In this document: in pieces, positions 53,541 to 59,936 of the stretch
How the letters are laid out: the number at the start of each line of letters is the position of its first letter
Numbering within the stretch: position 1 is the first letter of the stretch
NCBI RefSeq assembly: GCF_002871795.1
Contig: NZ_PNHL01000006.1
Span: 74,058-138,057, forward strand
Source of the DNA: Brachybacterium sp. UMB0905
GTDB lineage: Bacteria; Actinomycetota; Actinomycetes; Actinomycetales; Dermabacteraceae
DNA length: 64,000 nt
Reading direction: 5' to 3'
Notes under the pieces: generated by a model
Databases searched by the model: none
Told to the model about the DNA's origin: nothing
Seen by the model: the letters and a program-made list of their open reading frames with translations, nothing else
Program-made: the position numbers and the translations under genes

Positions 53541-54419
53541 TCAGTCGGCGTTGTCGAGCGTGATCAGGTGGTTCACGGGGCCGTGACCGTCGGCGCTGCG
53601 GGAGATCTGCCAGTCGCGGGCGTTCTCCGTGGCGGAGGCGAGGAATTCGCGGGCGGAGGCGATGATCGTGATCATGTCGTCGTCGGTGCCGGGTTCGCCG
53701 ATCTCCTCAAGCTCCCCGGCGCGGTCGAATTCCGCGATGCGGGCCAGCTGCGCGGCGATCGCGGCCGACAGGGTCGTTCCGGCGCCGCGGACGCGTCGGC
53801 CGGGCACGCGCTGTGCCCGCAGCAGGTCGGTGCCGCCGGGGTGGACCAGCACATCCACCACGTCTTCGCCCTCCAGCAGACCGCCGGTGATCAGCACGGT
53901 GGCGGGGCCGCGGGCCTGCAGCGCGAGCGCATGCTCACGCATCTGCTCGATCGAGGGGGCGACGGCCTCGCCCAGCAGCTGCGCGGCCTCGGCCATGGTG
54001 AGCGTGAGGACGTCCACCATCTGCAGCAGCTGCTCGCCGATCGCGCGGGCGCCCTCGGCGGTGATGAGCGCGGTCCCGTCGGCCGCGACCATCACCGGAT
54101 CCAGCACGATGCGGCCCAGGCGCGAGCGGTGGGCGGTGAGCGCCTGCGCAAGGGCGTCGACGTTCTCGGCGCTGCCCAGGGCACCGATCTTGGTCGCGTC
54201 GATCCACAGATCCTCGGCGACGGCGTCGATCTGGGTGCGCAGCAGCGGGCCGGGCAGGGGACGGCTCTCGCGCACGCCCCGCGTGCTGACCGCCGTGATC
54301 ATGCTGACCGCGGAGGCGCCGTAGACCCCCAGTGCCGTGAAGGTCTTGAGGTCGGCCTGGATCCCGGCCGCGCCGTCGGACTGGGAGTCGGCGATGGTCA
54401 GGACGAGGGGCGGACGCAT
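53541..54419 (-). CDS. ThiD-like hydroxymethylpyrimidine/phosphomethylpyrimidine kinase
   Basis: A 292-residue ribokinase-fold enzyme. [20 protein letters not shown] aligns with the ThiD motif [20 protein letters not shown], and [24 protein letters not shown] and VLITGG are standard. The anion-hole end reads [14 protein letters not shown], where ThiD usually has GTGCTLSSAIA, so the conserved cysteine is replaced by threonine. The N-terminal motif has several substitutions too. HMP kinase, or a pyridoxal kinase-like activity, is possible. It is a single gene with AAGGTGGAG upstream and no thi neighbour. Confidence 0.8.
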   Translation of the reverse strand: [292 protein letters not shown]

Positions 54420-54556
54420 ACGGTCTCCACCTTTCGGCGAACGGTCGGCGGCGCCGCCCTGCGGGGCGCCTGGTGGCCCGGAGTGTACCGATCATGCCTG
54501 CGACGCCACCTCGTGCGAGAATCGGGCGGGGAGCACGGCACCGTGGGGAGGCGATG

Positions 54557-55447
54557 ATGGGCCAGGAGTCGCAGCAGGACGAGGGACTGCCAGATCTGTC
54601 AGCGCGTAGCGCCGCGAGCACCGGGCCCGCGACCCTCGGCGAACCGTCGGAGCGGGCGCGCGGCCGCACCCGCACCACCATGCTCGCGGTGATCATCGGG
54701 GCTCTCGTGGTGCTGGGCGTGGTGGCCCTGGTGCTCTCGCAGACGGTGTTCCGGCCCGTGCTGGCCGACGGGCCCGAGAAGACCTACGACACCGCACCGC
54801 GCACCGCCTCAGGGCAGTCGGAGTACGTCCCGGATCCGAACGACCCGGACATCGCCCCGCCCCCGCCGATCTTCACGCAGAAGCCCACCACCGCGTGCAC
54901 GGTGCCCGGGTACACGGATGCGCAGCCGCCCTCGGGCCCCGATCAGGTGCGCGGCGGGAACCTGGAGTACACGATGCCGAGCCAGTGGGGGTCCGACTGG
55001 TTCGCCCATTCGCTGCCGTACATGACCCAGATCGGGGCGGAGGCGCGTCACCTCGAGGACGGCTGGTACAGCGTGGTGAGCCTCGGGGCGGTGGAGTTCC
55101 CGGAGGATGAGGGCGGCTATCCGGGGCTGGAGGCGGCGTCGGTCGCGATCTTCCAGTGCTACGCCACCACAGCGGGCGTGGTCTCCCACTTCGGGCAGTC
55201 CCCTGAGGTCACCGACTACCGCTCGGAACCCATGACGGTCGATGGTCACGCGGCCTGGATCGTCCAGGCCACGTACCATTTCGAAGACCCGGAGATGCTC
55301 GAGACCACCTCCGCCTCGATCGTCACCGCGATCGTGGTGGAGACCCCCGCCGGGCCCAGTGCTGTGGCCAGCGATGTCGCTGCCGACCAGCCCGATCACG
55401 TTCAGAACCTCGAGGACATCATCGCGAGCCTCACCGTCGTGGCCTGA
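54557..55447 (+). CDS. Membrane-anchored extracytoplasmic protein, paralog of the next gene
   Basis: A 296-residue protein with a cytoplasmic N-terminus, one helix at about 42-63 and a large outer domain from residue 80. Two conserved-looking cysteines (TTACTVPG and IFQCYATT) may pair. The core line VVSLGAVEFPEDEGGYPGLE then AASVAIFQCYA is also in the next gene as VWVGAVEWQPGVEYPGAEAA then SERIVDCLFRT, so the two are tandem duplicates that have diverged. The family is not recognised. I start at ATG 54557, five bases after GGAGG; ATG 54554 overlaps the ribosome site. Confidence 0.72.
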   Translation: MGQESQQDEGLPDLSARSAASTGPATLGEPSERARGRTRTTMLAVIIGALVVLGVVALVLSQTVFRPVLADGPEKTYDTAPRTASGQSEYVPDPNDPDIAPPPPIFTQKPTTACTVPGYTDAQPPSGPDQVRGGNLEYTMPSQWGSDWFAHSLPYMTQIGAEARHLEDGWYSVVSLGAVEFPEDEGGYPGLEAASVAIFQCYATTAGVVSHFGQSPEVTDYRSEPMTVDGHAAWIVQATYHFEDPEMLETTSASIVTAIVVETPAGPSAVASDVAADQPDHVQNLEDIIASLTVVA

Positions 55448-55477
55448 GCCGCGATCCATTCCGCACTAGGAGACACC

Positions 55478-56290
55478 GTGCATACCTCACCGCAGTTCAG
55501 CCCGACCACGCAACAGCAGCCTCCGCAGCGGCCCGGGGGCGGGGCGCTGCTGGTGGGCGGGCTCGCTTTCGCGCTGGTGTTCCTGCTGATCGTCGGCGGC
55601 ACCGTGGTGTACCTCGTGCTGCGCGGCGGGGGACAGGGCGGTGCGGGTGGCCCCACCTCCCCGGAGACCTCCTCGATCGCGGAGAGCCCATCCGAGGACG
55701 AGCCCTCGTCGAGCGAGACTGCGCCCCCGCCGGCCGAGGAGGAGCGCTGCTGGTCCTCCCCCCGCACCGAGCGCACCTCCACGAACCCCTCGGGGATGCT
55801 GCGCGGCGGCGGCTTGCAGTTCATCCCGCCGGCCACCTACGACGGGCGTGACCTGCCCCCGGGCGTGCCGTTCCTCAACGACGCCCAGGGGGTCAATGCG
55901 GCCGCGGAGGGGACGTGGGTCTCGACGGTCTGGGTCGGGGCGGTCGAGTGGCAGCCGGGGGTGGAGTATCCGGGGGCGGAGGCAGCCTCGGAGCGGATCG
56001 TGGACTGCCTGTTCCGCACCTCGTATCTCTGGGAGAGCACGTCGGGGCGCTCCCTGGATGACAAGGTCACCGAGCCGGTGACGATCTCCGGCATGTCCGG
56101 CTACCGCACCACGGCGCGTCTGAATTGGGAGTCTTCGAAGCTGGAGAAGATCCAGGCCGTGGATCTCATGGTGGTTGTGGTGGACACCCCGGAGGGACCG
56201 AGCATGTTCGGCGCGGACACCGCGGTGGGGATCGCGTCCCATGAGAAGGCGATCGAGGACGCCTACGATTCGCTGACCGGCGTCTCCTGA
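55478..56290 (+). CDS. Membrane-anchored extracytoplasmic protein, second tandem paralog
   Basis: A 270-residue product with one helix at about 24-48 after a Gln/Pro-rich N-terminus (SPTTQQQPPQRPGG), a Ser/Pro/Glu-rich stalk (about 50-88), and an outer domain with two cysteines (ERCWSS and VDCLFR). It matches the previous gene in the segment AVEWQPGVEYPGAEAAS and in a similar C-terminal hydrophobic strand (VDLMVVVVDTPEGPS, compared with TAIVVETPAGPS). GTG 55478 has AGGAG five bases away. Its stop lies inside a perfect 15-bp hairpin. Confidence 0.72.
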   Translation: MHTSPQFSPTTQQQPPQRPGGGALLVGGLAFALVFLLIVGGTVVYLVLRGGGQGGAGGPTSPETSSIAESPSEDEPSSSETAPPPAEEERCWSSPRTERTSTNPSGMLRGGGLQFIPPATYDGRDLPPGVPFLNDAQGVNAAAEGTWVSTVWVGAVEWQPGVEYPGAEAASERIVDCLFRTSYLWESTSGRSLDDKVTEPVTISGMSGYRTTARLNWESSKLEKIQAVDLMVVVVDTPEGPSMFGADTAVGIASHEKAIEDAYDSLTGVS

Positions 56291-56322
56291 CCATCACCGG
56301 GCAGCGGGATGGTCAGGAGACG
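56281..56322. terminator. Bidirectional terminator, perfect 15-bp stem
   Basis: CGTCTCCTGACCATC (56281-56295) is the exact complement of 56308-56322, with a 12-base loop. It contains the TGA stop of the paralog gene and lies seven bases before the stop of the convergent BI-1 gene. It can act in both directions. Confidence 0.85.
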
Positions 56323-56328
56323 GGATGA

Positions 56329-57216
56329 TCAGTCGCCGCGCAGGATCGCGAGGATGCGCAGAACCTCGACGTACATCCAGACCATGGTCACGGTGACACC
56401 GAAGGCCACGCGCCAGGCGTAGGGCCGCGGCACCCCGGCGGCGGCCGCATTCTGGATGTCCTCGAAGTCCATGACGAGGGAGTAGGAGGCCATCGCCACG
56501 GCGAGGCCGCCGATCGCCAGGCCCAGCATGCCGTCGCGCAGGCTCTGCCCGGTGGCGATCAGAAGCACGATGTTCACCAGGCCGAAGAGCAGATAGGCGA
56601 TCATCGCGACGAAGAAGATCTTGTTCAGGCGCGGGGAGGTGCGCAGCACGCCCACCCGGAACAGCACCAGGACGGTGCCGGCCACGATGAGGGTGCCGGT
56701 GACAGCCTGCAAGGCGATACCCGGGTAGATGATCTCCATGCCGGCGGAGAGGCCGCCCAGAAGCAGGCCCTCGAACCCGGCATACAGCAGGGTCAGGATC
56801 GCGGAAGGCTTGCGCCGGAAGGCATTGACCAGCCCCACGACAAGGGCGCCGAGGAGACCGACCACCAGGGCCAGCATGCCGATCCCGGCACCGAGGGCCT
56901 GCCCCTCCTCCCCGGCGACCAGGCCGAAGGCGTGGGGCAGCAGGGTGATGCCACCGCCGATCACGATGACCAAGCCCAGGGACGCGGTGATCGCGTTGAG
57001 AGCATCCCGCAGAGTCATACGGCCGGTGTCGTAGCCGCTCGCGGCAGGCCGCGCATACATCGCTTCGAGGTTCTCAGTGCTCGCCTGCTGACCGAAGTCC
57101 GAGGACCACTGCGTGCCGGGCCCACCCTGCGGGGACTGGCCAAACTGGGGCGCACGGTACTGCGCGCCGGACTGCACGGACTGGTCGCGGCCAAAGACGA
57201 TGTTGTGGCGTGCCAT
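56329..57216 (-). CDS. Bax inhibitor-1/YccA family membrane protein
   Basis: A 295-residue protein. The first 90 residues are a soluble, Gln/Ser-rich N-terminus (QFGQSPQGGPGTQWSSDFGQ). Seven helices follow from about residue 80. The BI-1 signatures are MTLRDALNAITASLGLV near the first helix and the C-terminal DFEDIQNAAAAGVPRPYAWR, which carries the conserved Asp residues linked to pH-dependent ion leak in other BI-1 proteins. Function here is unknown. ATG 57216 has AAGGAG upstream, with a -10 TACAGT at 57257-57262. Confidence 0.9.
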   Translation of the reverse strand: MARHNIVFGRDQSVQSGAQYRAPQFGQSPQGGPGTQWSSDFGQQASTENLEAMYARPAASGYDTGRMTLRDALNAITASLGLVIVIGGGITLLPHAFGLVAGEEGQALGAGIGMLALVVGLLGALVVGLVNAFRRKPSAILTLLYAGFEGLLLGGLSAGMEIIYPGIALQAVTGTLIVAGTVLVLFRVGVLRTSPRLNKIFFVAMIAYLLFGLVNIVLLIATGQSLRDGMLGLAIGGLAVAMASYSLVMDFEDIQNAAAAGVPRPYAWRVAFGVTVTMVWMYVEVLRILAILRGD

Positions 57217-57256
57217 GGGGCTCCTTAACTGGGGCATGCACCGATCAGACAGGTCC

Positions 57257-57262
57257 ACTGTA
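57257..57262 (-). promoter_or_regulatory. -10 element TACAGT of the BI-1 family gene
   Basis: TACAGT on the minus strand lies 41 bases before ATG 57216, with AAGGAG in the leader. Confidence 0.5.
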
Positions 57263-57325
57263 CCGAGGGGCCCGCCGTGCCGCCTGGGCGCACGCTGTGC
57301 CGTGAGCGAACGGTGACCTGCTCCC

Positions 57326-58075
57326 TCAGGGCCGCGGACCGAAGATCGCCGAGCCCACGCGCACGATGGTCGCGCCCTCCTCGACCGCGATCTCGAGGTC
57401 GCCACTCATGCCCATCGACAGCTCGGTGAGTCCGTCGATGCCGGTGGCCGCCCGCGCGGCATCGCGCAGCTCACGCAGGGACCGCAGGGAGGCCCGCACG
57501 ACCTCGAGGTCAGTGGTGTTCGCGCCGATGGTCATGAGGCCGACGGGCCGCAGCACGGGCGATTCCCGCAGCCGCTCCAGGATGCCGGTGACCGCCTCGA
57601 GCTCGGGGGCGAATCCGCCCTTGGACTCCTCCCCGGAGGTGTTGACCTGCACGAGCACCTCGAGGGTCTTCTCGGCCATCTGGGCGCGGCGCTCGAGGGC
57701 ATCGGCGATATCGGGCCGATCCACGCTGTGGACCATCTGCGCGAAGGCCACCACGTCCCGGGCTTTGTTGGTCTGCAGGCGGCCGATGAAGTGCCGGGGC
57801 ACGCCGTTGTCCGCGAGCAGCGGGTCGGCATGCTTGGCGATCTCCTGGGCGCGGTTCTCCCCCACCGCGATGCGGCGCTCGCGCTGCCGCAGCAGTTCGA
57901 TTACCTCGGCGATCTGGGCGGGGGTGCGCAGCTTCGTGGCCAGCAGCAGCGTGATCTCCTGCGGGTCGCGGCCCACCCGGCGGGCCGCGGCGTCGATGCG
58001 CTCGAGCACGCCATCGAGGCGGTCGACGAGCTGGTCGGGAGCGGGCGGATCGGGGACGGTCTGCGCGGAGGTCAT
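57326..58075 (-). CDS. YggS-type pyridoxal-phosphate homeostasis protein
   Basis: A 249-residue single-domain alanine-racemase-like barrel that binds PLP without known catalysis. The binding lysine lies in LLLATKLRTPAQI, followed by GENRAQEIAKHAD, HFIGRLQTNKARD, VHSVDRPDIADAL, VQVNTSGEESKGGF and SMGMSGDLEIAVEEGATIVR, all in the standard order. ATG 58075 is placed seven bases after CACAAT, which also overlaps the stop codon of the PadR gene upstream. The role in PLP supply is known for the family. Confidence 0.94.
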   Translation of the reverse strand: MTSAQTVPDPPAPDQLVDRLDGVLERIDAAARRVGRDPQEITLLLATKLRTPAQIAEVIELLRQRERRIAVGENRAQEIAKHADPLLADNGVPRHFIGRLQTNKARDVVAFAQMVHSVDRPDIADALERRAQMAEKTLEVLVQVNTSGEESKGGFAPELEAVTGILERLRESPVLRPVGLMTIGANTTDLEVVRASLRSLRELRDAARAATGIDGLTELSMGMSGDLEIAVEEGATIVRVGSAIFGPRP

Positions 58076-58080
58076 GGGCT

Positions 58081-58632
58081 CTATTGTGGCCGACAGGGAA
58101 GAAGTGACGACGTCCGCTCGTCCATCACATGGGACCGGACCCACTCCAACGCGAAGACATGGCTGGCGATGCCGTAGTCCAGCGTCACCCGCTGATAGGC
58201 CGCCACCTCGGCCAACTCATCAGGCACCTCCGCCCGATCGAACCCGTCCGCAACCTGCTGAAGACGGGCCAGGTCGGCGGTGATGAGCGCCTCCATCCGC
58301 GACACGATGCGGCGGCGTTCGGCGGGCGCCGCCAACCCCAAAAAGAACAGCCGGGACAGGATGGCAGTCTCGGTATCCCCGCTGGCCATGTCCCCGGTCA
58401 TCCACTCATGGAAGGCAGCGCGCCCCGATTCGGTCACCCGGTAGACCTTGCGTCCACGGGCGCCCACGTGGCCAACCTCGATCCGGCCATGCTCGCGCAG
58501 TCCGTCCAGTGCGCGCTTGATGCTGCCCGAACTGGCGCTGTAGAAGAGCGACACCCCGGACTCGAAGGCGCGGATCAGGTCATACAGGCTCATCGGGCGC
58601 AGCAGGAGCAATCCCAGGATCACGTGCGCCAT
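58081..58632 (-). CDS. PadR family transcriptional regulator
   Basis: A 183-residue PadR-type repressor: an N-terminal winged helix (HVILGLLLLRPMSLYDLIRA, then SGSIKRALDGLREHGRIEVG and RKVYRVTESG) and a C-terminal Vir-like helical dimer domain. ATG 58632 is chosen because TACGAT lies six bases upstream; the frame continues upstream but lacks a signal. It is divergent from the serine hydrolase gene, whose upstream region contains a palindrome at 58673-58682, a plausible operator. Ligand unknown. Confidence 0.9.
   Translation of the reverse strand: MAHVILGLLLLRPMSLYDLIRAFESGVSLFYSASSGSIKRALDGLREHGRIEVGHVGARGRKVYRVTESGRAAFHEWMTGDMASGDTETAILSRLFFLGLAAPAERRRIVSRMEALITADLARLQQVADGFDRAEVPDELAEVAAYQRVTLDYGIASHVFALEWVRSHVMDERTSSLLPCRPQ
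58083..58088 (-). promoter_or_regulatory. -10 element CACAAT, leaderless start of the YggS-type gene
   Basis: CACAAT on the minus strand, seven bases, then ATG 58075. It lies within the last codons and stop of the PadR gene. Confidence 0.45.
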
Positions 58633-58638
58633 CGCCCC

Positions 58639-58644
58639 ATCGTA
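58639..58644 (-). promoter_or_regulatory. -10 element TACGAT, leaderless start of the PadR gene
   Basis: TACGAT on the minus strand, six bases, then ATG 58632. Confidence 0.6.
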
Positions 58645-58672
58645 GCCGTTGATTCGCCGACACATATCGATT

Positions 58673-58682
58673 AGACATGTCT
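58673..58682. promoter_or_regulatory. Palindrome AGACATGTCT, candidate PadR operator
   Basis: A perfect 10-bp palindrome midway between the divergent PadR and serine-hydrolase genes. It is flanked by two copies of ATATCGA at 58664-58670 and 58690-58696. The region is AT-rich for this genome. Confidence 0.5.
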
Positions 58683-58706
58683 CGTAGAGATATCGAGGAG
58701 TCTTGC

Positions 58707-59777
58707 ATGATGCACCCCCTGAACACCTGGCTGAACGCCACTCTTCGTCCCGCCCTGGACCGCGTGACCCGTCGCCGCGCGCCGCAGCTGCCCGCACCTC
58801 AGGTACTCATCGAGACTCCGGAGATCAGCTTCGGCTACGGCGATCTCGAACAGCCCTTCCACCCTGCCAGCATCGGCAAGAACTTCCTGGCCGTCGTGAT
58901 CGGACGGCTCGTCGAGGACGGCCGTCTCAGCCTGTCCACCCCCATCCGGGAGGTGCTCGGTGAGCGGATCGACCTGGCGAGGCTGCCTGCGTTCCCCGGG
59001 GTCGATCCAGGTCGGGACATCACCGTGGAGCTGCTGCTCGCCCATCGCGCCGGGTTGCCGGACCCGTTCCTGCCGCCACGCGGCTTCCGAACTGCCTGCT
59101 CGCTCACGGCGATCGCCGCTGATCCGTCCAGGGGGTGGGCCATCGAGGATTTCGTCGCCGAGATGACCGGGCTGCCGGCCGCAGCTCGCCCGGGCGGACG
59201 CTTCCACTATTCCGATGGTGGATACGCCCTGTTGTCCTTGCTGGCCGAAGAGGCCGGCGGGGCACCCATTGCCGACCTGCTGCACCGGGAAGTCTTCGCA
59301 CCGGCGGGCATGACGCGGACCCACCAGTTGCGCCCCGGGGCGGAGCCCGAAGGATTGTCCCCGATGCTGCTGGCCGGCACGGATGTCAGCCGCATGCCCG
59401 CGCTCAGCATCGGATCGGTGGACGGCGGCGCGATCACGACCGCGCACGATCTCATTGCCTTCCAGCGTGCTGTGTACGAGGGGCGCCTGATCTCCCCGGA
59501 ACTGCTCGCGGACCTCACGCGGCCGCGCTCGCGGCTGCGACCGGGCATCCACTACGGCCTCGGATTCGCGACCCTGCAGTTCGACGGGTTCATGCCGTTC
59601 ATCCTGCGGGGCCTGCCCCGGCCGGTGGGCGGCCTGGGACTGACCGCAGCGCACGCGTTCCACTACCGCGACCACGACGCCCACGTGGTGCTGAACTTCC
59701 ATTCCACCCGCGCCATGAACCAGAGCTTCCGGACCCACATCGCCATCGCTCGGGCTCTGGCCCGCCGACCCCTCTGA
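58707..59777 (+). CDS. Beta-lactamase-family serine hydrolase
   Basis: A 356-residue class C/DD-peptidase-type fold protein. The S-x-x-K motif is SIGK (Ser55, Lys58) in FHPASIGKNFLAV, and the second motif is HYSDGGYALLSLL (usual Y-x-N reads Y-S-D). The region GGAITTAHDLIAFQ follows the pattern before the third motif. No signal peptide is present, so it is predicted cytoplasmic. Start ATG 58707 is favoured by GAGGAG six bases upstream over ATG 58677, which lies inside the palindrome. It is divergent from and probably controlled by the PadR gene. Confidence 0.85.
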   Translation: MMHPLNTWLNATLRPALDRVTRRRAPQLPAPQVLIETPEISFGYGDLEQPFHPASIGKNFLAVVIGRLVEDGRLSLSTPIREVLGERIDLARLPAFPGVDPGRDITVELLLAHRAGLPDPFLPPRGFRTACSLTAIAADPSRGWAIEDFVAEMTGLPAAARPGGRFHYSDGGYALLSLLAEEAGGAPIADLLHREVFAPAGMTRTHQLRPGAEPEGLSPMLLAGTDVSRMPALSIGSVDGGAITTAHDLIAFQRAVYEGRLISPELLADLTRPRSRLRPGIHYGLGFATLQFDGFMPFILRGLPRPVGGLGLTAAHAFHYRDHDAHVVLNFHSTRAMNQSFRTHIAIARALARRPL

Positions 59778-59801
59778 CCGTGGCCCGTCGGCCCACCGCG
59801 G

Positions 59802-59875
59802 TGCCCCCACCGGGACTCGAACCCGGACTGTGCCGATTTTAAGTCGGTCGCCTCTGCCGATTGGGCTATGGGGGC
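59802..59875 (-). tRNA. tRNA-Leu (anticodon UAA), short variable arm
   Basis: A 74-base cloverleaf on the minus strand. The acceptor GCCCCCA/TGGGGGC pairs fully, the T arm is CCGGG-TTCGAGT-CCCGG, and the discriminator is A. The anticodon loop CTTAAAA gives anticodon TAA. The anticodon stem has four pairs plus an A-C mismatch at the top. The variable arm is only five bases (ACAGT), whereas bacterial Leu tRNAs normally have a long one. No CCA is encoded. The neighbours are a serine hydrolase (plus) and a helicase-associated gene (plus). Confidence 0.88.
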
Positions 59876-59920
59876 GCGTGCCGGGGTGCGCGTCCCCGGT
59901 CTCCTCGCAGGGGCTCACCT

Positions 59921-59926
59921 TATGCT
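59921..59926 (+). promoter_or_regulatory. -10 element TATGCT before the helicase-associated gene
   Basis: TATGCT is followed by ten bases and ATG 59937. It contains ATG 59922, so that codon is unlikely to be the start. Confidence 0.45.
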
Positions 59927-59936
59927 GGAGCGCACC

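Noticed and set aside
54420..54553. Possible TPP riboswitch ahead of the ThiD-like gene
   Set aside because: No CUGAGA or other TPP aptamer core was found, and the region is short and shared with a divergent gene.
58677..58706. Upstream ATG for the serine hydrolase
   Set aside because: It lies inside the palindrome and has no ribosome site, whereas ATG 58707 has GAGGAG.
59802..59875. tRNA as an integration (att) site
   Set aside because: No integrase gene or duplicated tRNA 3' end is visible on either side.
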